A DNA stretch of 64,000 nt, from assembly GCA_050291465.1 (NCBI GenBank), contig JBNKJV010000011.1, forward strand, positions 1 through 64,000, written 5' to 3'. The notes below the pieces were generated by a model. The model had not been told where the DNA came from, made no database searches, and was given only the letters and a program-made list of their open reading frames with translations. Every line of letters begins with the position of its first letter. The first letter of the stretch is position 1. The position numbers were made by a program, and so were the translations under genes. Of the stretch, positions 15,921 to 24,729 are shown piece by piece. Origin of the DNA: CBFDBF01 sp050291465. GTDB lineage: Bacteria > Pseudomonadota > Gammaproteobacteria > Chromatiales > Chromatiaceae.

Positions 15921-17417
15921 ATGCAGCCAATCAGCTTGTTAGTAAGGCCCTCCAGAGGGCTGGTATCTCTGGTACTCATCGCCTTTTTCTCCACGGTTTT
16001 TGCCCCGGTAAGCATTGCCGACAACATGGCATTGCCGGAGATCGGTGATCCGTCCGGAGGATATATGACTCCCACCGAGGAGCGACGCCTGGGTCAGGCC
16101 TTCATGCGTCAGGTACGCAACTCCATGACCGTCGTCTCCGATCCGCTGTTGAATACCTATATCGAACGCCTGGGTGAACGACTGGTTGCCGGAAGCGAAG
16201 AGACCGGTCAGCCTTTTACCTTCTTTCTTGTCGATGACTCGATGGTAAACGCCTTTGCCGGACCCGGTGGATATATCGGCGTCAATACCGGCCTGATCCT
16301 GACCACCGAATCGGAAAGCGAGCTGGCGGCGGTCATCGCCCACGAAATCTCGCATGTTACCCAGAAGCACCTCATGCGTACGTTTCAGATGGCGGATAAC
16401 ATGAGCGTCTCCACCGCCGCGGTGATATTGGCGGCCGTGGTATTGGGAGCGGCCACCAAGAACAGTGATGTAGGGATTGCCGCGGCAACCGGAGCGCAGG
16501 CCGGCATGCTGCAACGCCAGATCAATTTTACCCGCAGCAACGAAAAAGAGGCGGACAATGTCGGCATCATGATTATGTCGAGGGCGGGATTTGATCCCCG
16601 CGCCATGCCGGCTTTTTTCGAACGCATGGGCAAGGCCAACCGCCTCTATGACATGAAGGAACTGCCGGAGTTTCTCCGTACCCATCCGGTGACAACCAAT
16701 CGTATCGCGGATTCCAGGAGCCGGGCGGAAAGTTATCCCTATAAGCAGTACCTGGACAGCACCGAATATCATCTGGTACGCGCAACTTTGCGGGAACAGC
16801 AGTTCCCACAAGCCAGCGAGGCCGTCCAGTTTTTCCGCAGTTCCCTGCGGGAAGGTCGCTTCAGAAACGAGGAGGGACAGCGCTACGGTCTGGTAAAGGC
16901 CCTGATCAGGGCAAGAGAATTTAAAAGTGCCGAAAGTGAACTTAACAAACTGCTGAAAAGAAACCCCACCAGAATCCATTATCTGGCACTGCAAGCGGAA
17001 CTGCTGCAAAAAAGCGGGCAACGGGCGGAAGGTCTGAGGGTACTTAGAAACGCCCTCGCACTCCATCCGGGCAACTATCCCTTAACCCTCTATTACACCG
17101 AAATGCTGTTGGAGGCCCGCAGACCGTCCGATGCTCAGCGGCTGCTGGAAAAACTGCAGCGGTCACGACCACAGGATGCAGAACTCTATGGCCTGCTTGC
17201 CCGGGCCGCCGGAGATGCCGGGCAGGTAAATCAAGGCCATCAATATATGGCCGAATACTATTATCTCGATGGGAATCTGGAGTCGGCGGTACAGCAATTG
17301 GAGATCGCGCTGCGCGATAAAAACATCAGTTATTACCGCAGCGCCCAGATGACAGCCCGGTTGCGGGAGATACAGGACGAACTGGCAGAATTAAAAACAA
17401 GAAAAAGGTTTAATTAA
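15921..17417 (+). CDS. bepA: BepA-like periplasmic M48 metalloprotease with TPR domain
   Basis: A 498-aa exported protease/chaperone for outer-membrane proteins. It has a signal sequence (residues about 10-34), then an M48 peptidase domain with zinc-binding HEISH at 141-145 and a third ligand in NEKEADNVG near 212, and a C-terminal TPR region (about 300-480) as in E. coli BepA (YfgC). It maintains LptD/BAM assembly quality in the periplasm. It is followed 27 bp later by soxY on the same strand, which may be co-transcription by proximity only. Confidence 0.9.
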   Translation: MQPISLLVRPSRGLVSLVLIAFFSTVFAPVSIADNMALPEIGDPSGGYMTPTEERRLGQAFMRQVRNSMTVVSDPLLNTYIERLGERLVAGSEETGQPFTFFLVDDSMVNAFAGPGGYIGVNTGLILTTESESELAAVIAHEISHVTQKHLMRTFQMADNMSVSTAAVILAAVVLGAATKNSDVGIAAATGAQAGMLQRQINFTRSNEKEADNVGIMIMSRAGFDPRAMPAFFERMGKANRLYDMKELPEFLRTHPVTTNRIADSRSRAESYPYKQYLDSTEYHLVRATLREQQFPQASEAVQFFRSSLREGRFRNEEGQRYGLVKALIRAREFKSAESELNKLLKRNPTRIHYLALQAELLQKSGQRAEGLRVLRNALALHPGNYPLTLYYTEMLLEARRPSDAQRLLEKLQRSRPQDAELYGLLARAAGDAGQVNQGHQYMAEYYYLDGNLESAVQQLEIALRDKNISYYRSAQMTARLREIQDELAELKTRKRFN

Positions 17418-17444
17418 TAGCCAAGCAGCTACATCCAGATTTTC

Positions 17445-17921
17445 ATGAGTGTCGATCCGAAACGCAGATTCTTCCTGAAAGGCGCATTAACCACAGGCGC
17501 CATGACCATGCTTGCCGGCGCCGGGCTGTTAACGCCCCGATCGCTGCTGGCGGTCTGGCCCAAAGAGGCCTTTGAAGCGGATGCCATCCCACAGGCCCTC
17601 ACACTGCTGTTAGGCGACTCCCAGACCCGGGAAAGCGGAAGTATCCGCATCAAACTGACGCCCCATGCGGACAGTTCCGGTTCCGAGGTCTCCATTATGG
17701 TTAAGACGGATCTTCCCGATGTGGAGTCGATCTCCATTCTGGTGGCGGACAGCCCCACCCCCCTGGCGGCGAGTTTCCGGCTTGGTGCCGGTATGGAAGG
17801 CTCAATCTCCACCCGCCTTAAGATCGCGAAAAGTGGGGAAATCATAGCCGTGGTGAAGACGCAACAACGGCTGTTCAGCACGAGAAAAAGCGTCGATCTT
17901 ACAGGATGTGGTTGTGAATAA
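17445..17921 (+). CDS. soxY: SoxY-like sulfur carrier with atypical C-terminus
   Basis: A 158-aa Tat-exported protein: RRFFLKG at residues 7-13, a hydrophobic stretch, then the SoxY immunoglobulin-like domain. In known SoxY proteins the substrate is bound to the cysteine of a C-terminal GGCGG arm. Here the protein ends TGCGCE, with cysteines at 155 and 157 and a final Glu, so the arm is altered. soxZ follows 56 bp later. No soxXAB or soxCD is in the window. The pair could still carry thiosulfate sulfur with Sox proteins encoded elsewhere, or serve another reaction. Confidence 0.85.
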   Translation: MSVDPKRRFFLKGALTTGAMTMLAGAGLLTPRSLLAVWPKEAFEADAIPQALTLLLGDSQTRESGSIRIKLTPHADSSGSEVSIMVKTDLPDVESISILVADSPTPLAASFRLGAGMEGSISTRLKIAKSGEIIAVVKTQQRLFSTRKSVDLTGCGCE

Positions 17922-17977
17922 CCGTGAGCAACCGCAACGACCCTTCTGCCTGACCGCGATCCCCGGGAATACACTCC

Positions 17978-18295
17978 ATGCTCGATAAACCCATCGTTAT
18001 GCGTGCAAGACTGAGGGATGATGTCGTCAGCGTTAAGGCGCTGATAACCCACCCTATGGAACGGGGTGATCGTGTAAGCAACGATAGCGGTGAAATTTTA
18101 CCGCCGCATTTCATCCAGGAAGTTATCTGTGAAACGGGCGGCAGGGTTGTTCTGACGGCGCTGTTGAGTGGGGAAGTTGCGAGAGATCCGTTCCTTGCAT
18201 TCAGTTTCAGGGGAGCGAACAAAGGCGATACAGTGAAAATAACCTGGGTGGACAACCGCGGAAACAGCGGTTCTTCTGAAACAGCAGTTGAATAA
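17978..18295 (+). CDS. soxZ: SoxZ, partner of SoxY
   Basis: A 105-aa protein matching the SoxZ domain: RARLRDDVVSVKALITHPME near the N-terminus, ILPPHFIQEV in the middle, and GDTVKITWVDNRGNSGSSET at the end. It lacks a signal peptide and would be carried to the periplasm bound to SoxY. The stop is 1 bp from the end of the convergent coiled-coil gene. Confidence 0.92.
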   Translation: MLDKPIVMRARLRDDVVSVKALITHPMERGDRVSNDSGEILPPHFIQEVICETGGRVVLTALLSGEVARDPFLAFSFRGANKGDTVKITWVDNRGNSGSSETAVE

Positions 18296-18296
18296 C

Positions 18297-19193
18297 CTAC
18301 TGTTCGGGTTTGCTCTCCTCGGACTCCGACTTCTGTTCCTGAGTAACATCTCCGGCCGCCTCTGATCCGTCCTCACCGACATCGGTATTCTCAGGGGAAT
18401 CCGGGGTATCAACCTCGCCTCCGTCCTTATCCGCCAACTCAACCACCTCTTCTTCCTTATTGCCCCCCTCTTCTTCCTTATCGCCCCCCTCTTCTTCAGC
18501 ACCGAACATCACCTGTTCCCCGGCAGCCTCTTCGGAAGTGGGTTCCGGGGATTCCTGTTCCGCACTCCCTTCCCCCCCCACGGCGCTCGCCTTGGCGTCC
18601 ATGTTCGCGGCTTCCGCCTGAAACATGCTTCTTATCTTTTCCCGGTCCAGTTCATCGCCCCCGCCACCGGCAAACATGGCCGAGTATTCGTTCAGCATAC
18701 GCCCCATGGTCTCCATGGTGATACGTACCTCTTCCGATAATCGCTTGTTCTCCTCTTTCAGACGCGAAATCTCGGCAGATTCATCGATATCGCCGGCTTG
18801 ACCGGCACCGCCCTCGGATTGAACCGGGGGCTCAAGCACGCGGTAGGGATTGACCGCGTTCTCGTACTCGACCGCCATGTTTTCAAAGCCCGCGGCATCC
18901 CGCCGCAGATAGGTGTTGATAAGCACCTGGTAGAACCTTTTCTCCTCGTGATCAATGAGTGTCGCCAGTTCATCCGCCTGCTCCGAGGCAAATCGGAACT
19001 TGTTAAGCAGTATGTTTTGGGTCTCCTGTTTCCGGCGTTCCTGGTCTTCCTTGATCCGTTCCACAAGGGTGGCGGCCGCCTTCCTGTCCCGTTTCCTGCG
19101 AGACACCCAGACTACCGCCAACACAATCGACACCGCCGCGGTCGCCAGCAGTAGTTCCGTCATAATCAAAAACAGCAGCGGATCAATCTGCAT
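18297..19193 (-). CDS. Membrane-anchored coiled-coil protein with acidic tail
   Basis: A 298-aa protein with one N-terminal membrane segment (LLLATAAVSIVLAVVWV) followed by basic residues, coiled-coil stretches (about 30-70 and 135-165) and a highly acidic, low-complexity C-terminus (repeats of EEEGGDKEEEGGNKEEE). ATG 19193 has a GGTGGAGAA site and overlaps the upstream VWA gene by 11 bp, so the two are translationally coupled. Function unknown; it is probably a partner of the VWA protein. Confidence 0.7.
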   Translation of the reverse strand: MQIDPLLFLIMTELLLATAAVSIVLAVVWVSRRKRDRKAAATLVERIKEDQERRKQETQNILLNKFRFASEQADELATLIDHEEKRFYQVLINTYLRRDAAGFENMAVEYENAVNPYRVLEPPVQSEGGAGQAGDIDESAEISRLKEENKRLSEEVRITMETMGRMLNEYSAMFAGGGGDELDREKIRSMFQAEAANMDAKASAVGGEGSAEQESPEPTSEEAAGEQVMFGAEEEGGDKEEEGGNKEEEVVELADKDGGEVDTPDSPENTDVGEDGSEAAGDVTQEQKSESEESKPEQ

Positions 19194-21075
19194 TCTTCTC
19201 CACCTCCGGCTCCGCTCCCTGCTCACCGGCTTCTATTTCCACTCCTTCTTCCTGCTCTTCCACCAGTTGCGGAGAATCGCTCGCCGCCCGGCGGCGCCAG
19301 AACCAGTATCCGACACCACCCGCAATCAACAACAACAGATTAAGGATAGCGAAAATGATAAGTCCCGAGGTCCATCCGCTCTCTTCCGGAGGCGGCGGTT
19401 CGGGTGCTGGTACCGGTTCAGGTTCCGGCTCCGGGACCGGCTCGGGCTCGGGTGCCGGCGCCGGTTCTGGTTCAGGCTCCGGCTCCGGCGGAGGTGGCTG
19501 GTAGCTCCCCTCAATCACCACCGGATCAAGATCCAACACCAGTTCCTTACCGGAACGGCTGGTGGCCAGGAAACGCACCCCGAGATTCCAGGTACCCGCG
19601 AGGGTGGTGCGATCCACCCAGCTTTCCCGGGCCAGGCCCTCTCCCGCCGGGACAAACATGACCGGTTGCGATTCCCCTTCCTTGGATACCAGGCTGGCCT
19701 CCACGCGAACGGTTTCCGGATCGATAAGCTCCGCATCCGGCAGTACCGTCACCTTTACGCCGCCCTTACCGTCCCGTTCTTCTTCCTTGGACTCCAGCCG
19801 GGCGGCGGGGATCACCTCCAGGGTATACCGCCGTTCCCTGGAAAATGTCTTGCCTTCAGCGGAGATCACCAATTCCACCTTGCCTTCGGCGAGTCCTTCT
19901 CCAAACCGCAGGGTAAAATCACCATCCCCGGCGGCCTGATCCGCGTCCTTGCCGTCATCGAATAAGGGCCGCGGCTCACCAACCCCCTCGGAATCGGTGT
20001 GTTCCGATTTCAGGTTGACCACATCCAGAAACTCTTTTTCGATGATCTTTTTACCCCCATCGGTAAAATGCACCAGCAGCGGGACTCGCTCGCCCTGGAG
20101 CAACCGATTGGGAAGTTCCGTCGACTTCATCTTGAGGTCGGTAACAACCATCACCCGGTTGTCCGGATCAACCGCCGCCAGTACTCGCCACTCCCCCACC
20201 TCCGGCTTGGAGATGGTAAGCAGGTCATAACCTTCATCCCGGTGCCAACTGACCGCCTCCGGCGCCTCTTTGGCTCCGAACTCCTTGCCCCCCGGGGTGA
20301 TAATGCGGGTATCGCCACCCTCTTCCGAACGGAATACCAGCAGGGTCACTTCAGCGATACTGTCATCCACCTGGAATCGGTTGTCTATCAGCGGGACCGT
20401 ATCCGGTTTGCCCACCTTTTCGAAGAGCCGCAGGAATACCCGCTGCAACTGGGCGGAATCATTCACCTGTTCGTACCAACCGTCGGTTTCGCTGGCCAGA
20501 CTCTGTAACAGTTCATGGTCGGCCCTTTCAGAGAGGGCGACGGCGTGAATGCGCGCCCCCAGTCCCTTTATGCGCGGCAGGATTTCAGACAGGATACGTG
20601 CACGTGCGGCGGCGTTCTCCTGGGGATTTTTCGAGATATCCACCATCCCGTCCGTAAGCAGAATAAGGTGGCGGTCATACTTGCTGCTGGTCCCCTCCCA
20701 GTCGGCGATGGAGCGTTTCAACGCGTCTTCGATATTGGTGAATTGACCCCGGGAATGGATCCTGGCGGCGCCTTCCCGGGCCCTCTCCTTCCAGGCCCTA
20801 TCCACTTTGCCGAGGGGAACCTCCATATTGACCCAGCGACCGAAGGTCCAGACCCCTGCCCGGGAATCCTCCGGCAACAGTTCCACCAGCAGACGCAACG
20901 CCGGACGGCGCAGATATTTGGGGTCGTTTTTTTTCATGCTGCCGGATACGTCTATCAGGACCCGCGTGTCCGGCACCGGCGCCGCAGTGGTTTCGGCCTT
21001 CGCTGGAAGGATCTCTGCCGCCAGAAACAGCGCTACCAACGCCGCCAACATCTGGTGTCCTTTTGCAATACGCAT
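19183..21075 (-). CDS. Periplasmic VWA-domain protein, single C-terminal membrane anchor (TIGR03503-like)
   Basis: A 630-aa protein with a signal peptide (residues 1-27), a von Willebrand A domain with an intact MIDAS motif DVSGSM near residue 43, a middle beta-rich region, a Pro-Glu spacer (alternating PE/PA for about 35 residues near 520-560), a membrane helix (LIIFAILNLLLLIAGGVGYWF) and a short acidic cytoplasmic tail. The stretch around MKKNDPKYLRRPALRLLVELLP resembles the gammaproteobacterial family TIGR03503, as I recall it. The role is unknown; MIDAS domains bind protein ligands through a metal ion. It is coupled to the coiled-coil gene downstream. Confidence 0.75.
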   Translation of the reverse strand: MRIAKGHQMLAALVALFLAAEILPAKAETTAAPVPDTRVLIDVSGSMKKNDPKYLRRPALRLLVELLPEDSRAGVWTFGRWVNMEVPLGKVDRAWKERAREGAARIHSRGQFTNIEDALKRSIADWEGTSSKYDRHLILLTDGMVDISKNPQENAAARARILSEILPRIKGLGARIHAVALSERADHELLQSLASETDGWYEQVNDSAQLQRVFLRLFEKVGKPDTVPLIDNRFQVDDSIAEVTLLVFRSEEGGDTRIITPGGKEFGAKEAPEAVSWHRDEGYDLLTISKPEVGEWRVLAAVDPDNRVMVVTDLKMKSTELPNRLLQGERVPLLVHFTDGGKKIIEKEFLDVVNLKSEHTDSEGVGEPRPLFDDGKDADQAAGDGDFTLRFGEGLAEGKVELVISAEGKTFSRERRYTLEVIPAARLESKEEERDGKGGVKVTVLPDAELIDPETVRVEASLVSKEGESQPVMFVPAGEGLARESWVDRTTLAGTWNLGVRFLATSRSGKELVLDLDPVVIEGSYQPPPPEPEPEPEPAPAPEPEPVPEPEPEPVPAPEPPPPEESGWTSGLIIFAILNLLLLIAGGVGYWFWRRRAASDSPQLVEEQEEGVEIEAGEQGAEPEVEKNAD

Positions 21076-21200
21076 CGGCGATACCCCCTCAAGTGGAAAT
21101 TATTTCCTAATATAAGGGGATTATCGGCCAACTACCGGTGAGACTTTAATTCCGGAAGATCCGCTAACACCTGGGCCAAAGAAGCAATTTCGCCCGCGGA

Positions 21201-22100
21201 TCACCGCTTTCCGGCGTACCTCGAACGCCCGCCATCCGGCCGCGCCTCGAACCGCTTGTAACTCCACTGGTACTGTTCCGGGCAGATACGCACACAGGCC
21301 TCCACACCCCGGTTCAATGCCGTCGCCGCAATCACCGGGTCTTCGCTATCGATACCCTCCGGTGCCTCGATCCAATGCATCCGGAAACCGGCCCCGCGGG
21401 GCAACCGCTCAGAAAACGAAAACACCACCGCAGCCCCGGTCTTTCGGGCCAACCTGCTCACCAGCACCATGGTAAGCGCCGGTTCTCCGAAGAACGGAGC
21501 AAACACGCCGGCGCTTTTCTCCCGCGATTTCGGTTGCTGGTCGGGGAGGATCGCTACGCTGCCACCCGCATTAAGGGCGGCAAAAAGGGCTCTCACGCCC
21601 TGTACATTGGTAGGCACCATGCATGCACCGCTGCGACTTCGTCCAGTGCGAATCAACGCTTCCAGTTCCTGCTGTCTGGGCGGGCGGTAGAGGCCGGTAA
21701 ACGGTGCGACCCCGGGCAGATAGTGGGCGTGCAGTTCCCAGTTTCCCAGGTGCGGCATAGCGACGATAACGCCCTTTCCCCGGGAGATAAGCCGCTGCAG
21801 GACCTGCGCCCCCTCACCGCTGTCCACCCGGCGCATGATTTTGGCCGGATCCCTGCACCAGATCGCCGGCATCTCCAGCAAGGTCCTGGCGTTCTCCACC
21901 AGACAGCGCCGCAGCATCCGTTCGCGCTCCTGCCTGGAATACTCCGGAAAACAGAGCTCCAGATTAATTTGCGCCACCCGCCGCTCACGGTTGGGGATCC
22001 AGTAGAACAGGGTTCCCACCAGTTGCCCCAGCCACTGGATCAGGCGGAAGGGCAGAAAGGAGACCCCTGTTACCAGGGCCAGGATGATTTTCGCCCGCAT
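21201..22100 (-). CDS. lpxL: Lipid A biosynthesis lauroyl-type acyltransferase
   Basis: A 299-aa inner-membrane acyltransferase of the LpxL/LpxM (HtrB) family, which adds secondary acyl chains to lipid A. The catalytic HLGNWE box is near residue 117, with a GLYRPPRQ motif and ILPDQQPK later, in family order. A hydrophobic N-terminal segment anchors it. The frame extends to GTG 22112; ATG 22100 (MRAKIIL) is the preferred start though no strong ribosome site is visible. LpxL versus LpxM substrate cannot be told from sequence by eye. Confidence 0.85.
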   Translation of the reverse strand: MRAKIILALVTGVSFLPFRLIQWLGQLVGTLFYWIPNRERRVAQINLELCFPEYSRQERERMLRRCLVENARTLLEMPAIWCRDPAKIMRRVDSGEGAQVLQRLISRGKGVIVAMPHLGNWELHAHYLPGVAPFTGLYRPPRQQELEALIRTGRSRSGACMVPTNVQGVRALFAALNAGGSVAILPDQQPKSREKSAGVFAPFFGEPALTMVLVSRLARKTGAAVVFSFSERLPRGAGFRMHWIEAPEGIDSEDPVIAATALNRGVEACVRICPEQYQWSYKRFEARPDGGRSRYAGKR

Positions 22101-22243
22101 CAGAAACACCACTTAAACAAATTGTTCATTTGATCCATTATTAGGGAACGCCCACACCGAAAATCAGGGCACCTCGGATCGCGTCATGATCGGAGACCCG
22201 ATAGATGATAACACCTATAACGTTGGGCAAGAGGAGGAGAGCT

Positions 22244-22672
22244 GTGAGCAACAAAGAACCAATTCCGTTAACACCGCAACAGGCGTGGCAAATGATACAG
22301 GACGACTCCAGAACCCTGCTGGTTGATATCCGCTCCAGCATGGAGTTCCTGTTCGTCGGACACCCGGTAGGCGCGGTTCACATCCCCTGGATCGACGAGC
22401 CGGACTGGACGGTAAACCCCCATTTTGTCACCGACATCCGCAAACTGCTCCTGGGCGGCGTCATCTGCGACATCGATGACGGCTGCGCGGCGGTGATCCT
22501 GATCTGCCGCAGTGGAAAACGCTCTCTGGAGGCCGGCAGGGCCCTGTTGGAGGCCGGCTTCAGGCGCGTGTTCCATATCGACGAGGGATTTGAGGGGGAG
22601 CGGGACGAACACTATCACCGCAGCACCCTGGGCGGCTGGCGGTTCCGCGGCCTGCCCTGGGAACAGTGCTGA
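22244..22672 (+). CDS. Single-domain rhodanese
   Basis: A 142-aa sulfurtransferase-type protein with the rhodanese fold landmarks LLVDIRSSMEF and VGAVHIPW, and an active-site loop CRSGKRS with Cys88. The frame runs up to 22205, but an AGGAGGAG site lies just ahead of GTG 22244 (VSNKEP), which I take as the start. No signal peptide, so cytoplasmic. It could supply persulfide sulfur to the Dsr pathway, but no pathway link is shown by its neighbours. Confidence 0.85.
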   Translation: MSNKEPIPLTPQQAWQMIQDDSRTLLVDIRSSMEFLFVGHPVGAVHIPWIDEPDWTVNPHFVTDIRKLLLGGVICDIDDGCAAVILICRSGKRSLEAGRALLEAGFRRVFHIDEGFEGERDEHYHRSTLGGWRFRGLPWEQC

Positions 22673-22856
22673 TACCCCCGGTACCCTGAATTCAGGCAAT
22701 TACCGTTCAGCCTGCGTTCAGTAATTACCGTATATTGTATTATTACGTTTTGTAAAAAACGAAAAATGAGAACTGAAATACCCTATAATTATCCGTGATG
22801 TGAGACTATTCTCCATTGATCTGAAAACAACCTTTTGGGACGGAGCGGAGCAGACG

Positions 22857-23321
22857 ATGTACACAAAGACCTTATCCCTATTCATTATCGCTATCTTTTC
22901 CCTATCTCTTTTGGCCGGCTGCCAGAGCTCCAGCCCAAAGCGTGATACGGGAGTTGTCACCGGCGCCGTCGTAGGCGGCCTTCTGGGTTCCCAGATCGGG
23001 CACGGTCGGGGACGTACTGCGGCCACCATCATCGGTGCCCTGGCAGGCGCCTATATCGGCGGCTCCATCGGTGCCAGTATGGATGAACAGGACCGGTACC
23101 GTGCCAATCAGGCACTGGAGACCTATCCGGATAACCGGACCAGCAGCTGGCAAAACCCGAATACGGGCAACAGCTATACGGTTACCCCGACCTCCACCTA
23201 TGAAACCGCGAGCGGTCCCTGCCGCGAATACACCACCGAAGCGATCATAGGCGGCAAACCGGAAACCATCTATGGCAAGGCGTGTCGTCAGTCGGATGGT
23301 TCCTGGCAGGCCGTGAACTAA
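22857..23321 (+). CDS. Outer-membrane lipoprotein with glycine-zipper domain
   Basis: A 154-aa lipoprotein. The signal sequence ends in LLAGC (lipidation at Cys22), then a Gly-rich double helix (VTGAVVGGLLGSQIGHG ... IIGALAGAYIGGSIGASM) typical of 17-kDa surface antigen/SlyB-type glycine zippers, and a C-terminal beta domain with two cysteines (PCREYTTE, KACRQSDGSW). ATG 22857 follows a GGAGCGGAG site; the longer frame from 22800 is unlikely. It is followed by a strong terminator. Confidence 0.85.
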   Translation: MYTKTLSLFIIAIFSLSLLAGCQSSSPKRDTGVVTGAVVGGLLGSQIGHGRGRTAATIIGALAGAYIGGSIGASMDEQDRYRANQALETYPDNRTSSWQNPNTGNSYTVTPTSTYETASGPCREYTTEAIIGGKPETIYGKACRQSDGSWQAVN

Positions 23322-23341
23322 AACCCCTGTCGCAACCCGAT

Positions 23342-23374
23342 AAAAACCCCGCCTGTTTCAGGCGGGGTTTTTTT
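23342..23374 (+). terminator. Rho-independent terminator of the lipoprotein gene
   Basis: A perfect 9-bp GC-rich stem (CCCCGCCTG / CAGGCGGGG) with a TTT loop, flanked by A and T runs, begins 21 bp after the stop and ends in seven T residues. The flanking A-run would also let it act on the minus strand. Confidence 0.93.
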
Positions 23375-23446
23375 GTGACATCACTCCCCGCAGAGCGGCA
23401 TATCCGTCTGAAGCCGGACCCGCAAACTTTCGCCATTTCGGTCGAA

Positions 23447-23515
23447 GCGCTGTAGCAGCCCAGTCCTCTGGGCGACGCGGAACCCAAGCAGATCGCCCTC
23501 AGGAGAGGGCTTGTA
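23447..23515. repeat. REP-like element, copy 1
   Basis: The sequence reads GCGCTGTAGCAGCCCAGTCC through to GATCGCCCTCAGGAGAGGGC. It is nearly the same as 31795-31866, with two internal hairpins (CCCAG/CTGGG and GCCCTC/GAGGGC). It lies in the gap between the lipoprotein gene and tgt. Both copies are followed by an imperfect CCGGC/GCCGG hairpin. Confidence 0.75.
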
Positions 23516-23559
23516 TGTTAGTTCCCGGCATACGCCGGGATAACAGGGGTTAAAAGGAT

Positions 23560-24672
23560 TCAATCAGTCGTCGTACCCGGTCGCCTCATGGCATAGAAAT
23601 CGTCGGTGAAGCTACCGAATCGCCGCGCCTCGATGGCGGCACGGATATCCCGCATCAGTTTCTGGTAGTAGTAAAGGTTGTGGATGGTGTTGAGCCGCGC
23701 CCCCAGGATTTCGTTACAGCGTGCCAGGTGGCGCAGATAGGCGCGGCTGTAGTTGCGGCAGGTATAGCAGTCGCAAAGGGGATCGAGAGGTCCGTCATCC
23801 CTTTCATGGCATTTGTTGCGTATGCGCACTACCCCCTGGTGGGTAAACAGATGGCCGTTGCGAGCATTGCGGGTGGGCATCACGCAATCGAACATATCTA
23901 TCCCCCGCCGCACCGCCTCGACGATGTCTTCAGGGGTCCCGACCCCCATCAGATAACGCGGGTGGTCCCCGGGCAAACGGCTGGAGAGAAAATCCAGCAC
24001 CCGCCAGCGGTCCTCAGGAGGTTCACCCACGGAAAGGCCTCCCACCGCATAACCGTCGAAACCGATCTCCACCAAACCCCGGAGGGAGGCCTCACGCAGA
24101 TGTTCGTAGACCCCCCCCTGGACGATGCCGAACAGGGCCGAGCCGTTATCACCGTGGGCGACCCTGCTTCGGGCCGCCCATCGCAGGGAAAGCTCCATGG
24201 AGAGGCGTGCCTCCTCTTCCGAGGCCGGATAGGGCGTACACTCATCAAACACCATCACAATGTCGGATCCGAGCCTGCGCTGCACATCCATGGACTCCTC
24301 CGGTCCCATGAAGATGGGGCTTCCGTCGAGGGGAGAACGGAAATGCACCCCCTCTTCGGTGATCTTTCTCATCTGCCCCAGGCTGTATACCTGGAATCCA
24401 CCGGAATCCGTGAGAATCGGCCTCTCCCAATGCATGAACCGGTGCAAACCGCCGTGATCCCCGATAACCTCGGTCCCCGGTCGCAGCATCAGATGAAAGG
24501 TGTTTCCGAGGATGATCTCGGCACCCAGGTCCATCAGCTCCTCCGGGGTCATGGCCTTGACCGTCCCGTAGGTCCCCACCGGCATGAATGCCGGCGTCTC
24601 CACCGTCCCCCGGGGGAAAACCATCCGGCCCCGCCGGGCCAGATCATCCGTCGCCAGCTTCACAAATTCCAT
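23560..24672 (-). CDS. tgt: Queuine tRNA-guanine transglycosylase
   Basis: A 370-aa enzyme that exchanges guanine for preQ1 at the wobble position of GUN-anticodon tRNAs. Family landmarks are seen: DSGGFQVYSLG, FDECTPYP, GGLSVGEP, DCVMPTRNARNG, and the zinc site CDCYTCRNYSRAYLRHL near the C-terminus. Length agrees with the E. coli enzyme. queA lies upstream on the same strand, giving the usual queA-tgt pair, but 160 bp apart with a candidate small RNA gene between them on the opposite strand. Confidence 0.97.
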   Translation of the reverse strand: MEFVKLATDDLARRGRMVFPRGTVETPAFMPVGTYGTVKAMTPEELMDLGAEIILGNTFHLMLRPGTEVIGDHGGLHRFMHWERPILTDSGGFQVYSLGQMRKITEEGVHFRSPLDGSPIFMGPEESMDVQRRLGSDIVMVFDECTPYPASEEEARLSMELSLRWAARSRVAHGDNGSALFGIVQGGVYEHLREASLRGLVEIGFDGYAVGGLSVGEPPEDRWRVLDFLSSRLPGDHPRYLMGVGTPEDIVEAVRRGIDMFDCVMPTRNARNGHLFTHQGVVRIRNKCHERDDGPLDPLCDCYTCRNYSRAYLRHLARCNEILGARLNTIHNLYYYQKLMRDIRAAIEARRFGSFTDDFYAMRRPGTTTD

Positions 24673-24696
24673 AATCTAGAAAAACTCATATATTAG

Positions 24697-24725
24697 TTGA
24701 CAAGTAATTTCTTATATTAGAGAAT
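24697..24725 (+). promoter_or_regulatory. Sigma-70-like promoter for a candidate small RNA
   Basis: A perfect -35 box TTGACA (24697-24702) is followed after 17 bp by GAGAAT (24720-24725), four of six matches to TATAAT. Predicted transcription start is about 24732, reading away from tgt. Confidence 0.5.
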
Positions 24726-24729
24726 GCGC

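Noticed and set aside
19410..19500. Tandem DNA repeat in the VWA gene
   Set aside because: It encodes the Pro-Glu/Pro-Ala spacer of the protein and is explained by that low-complexity linker.
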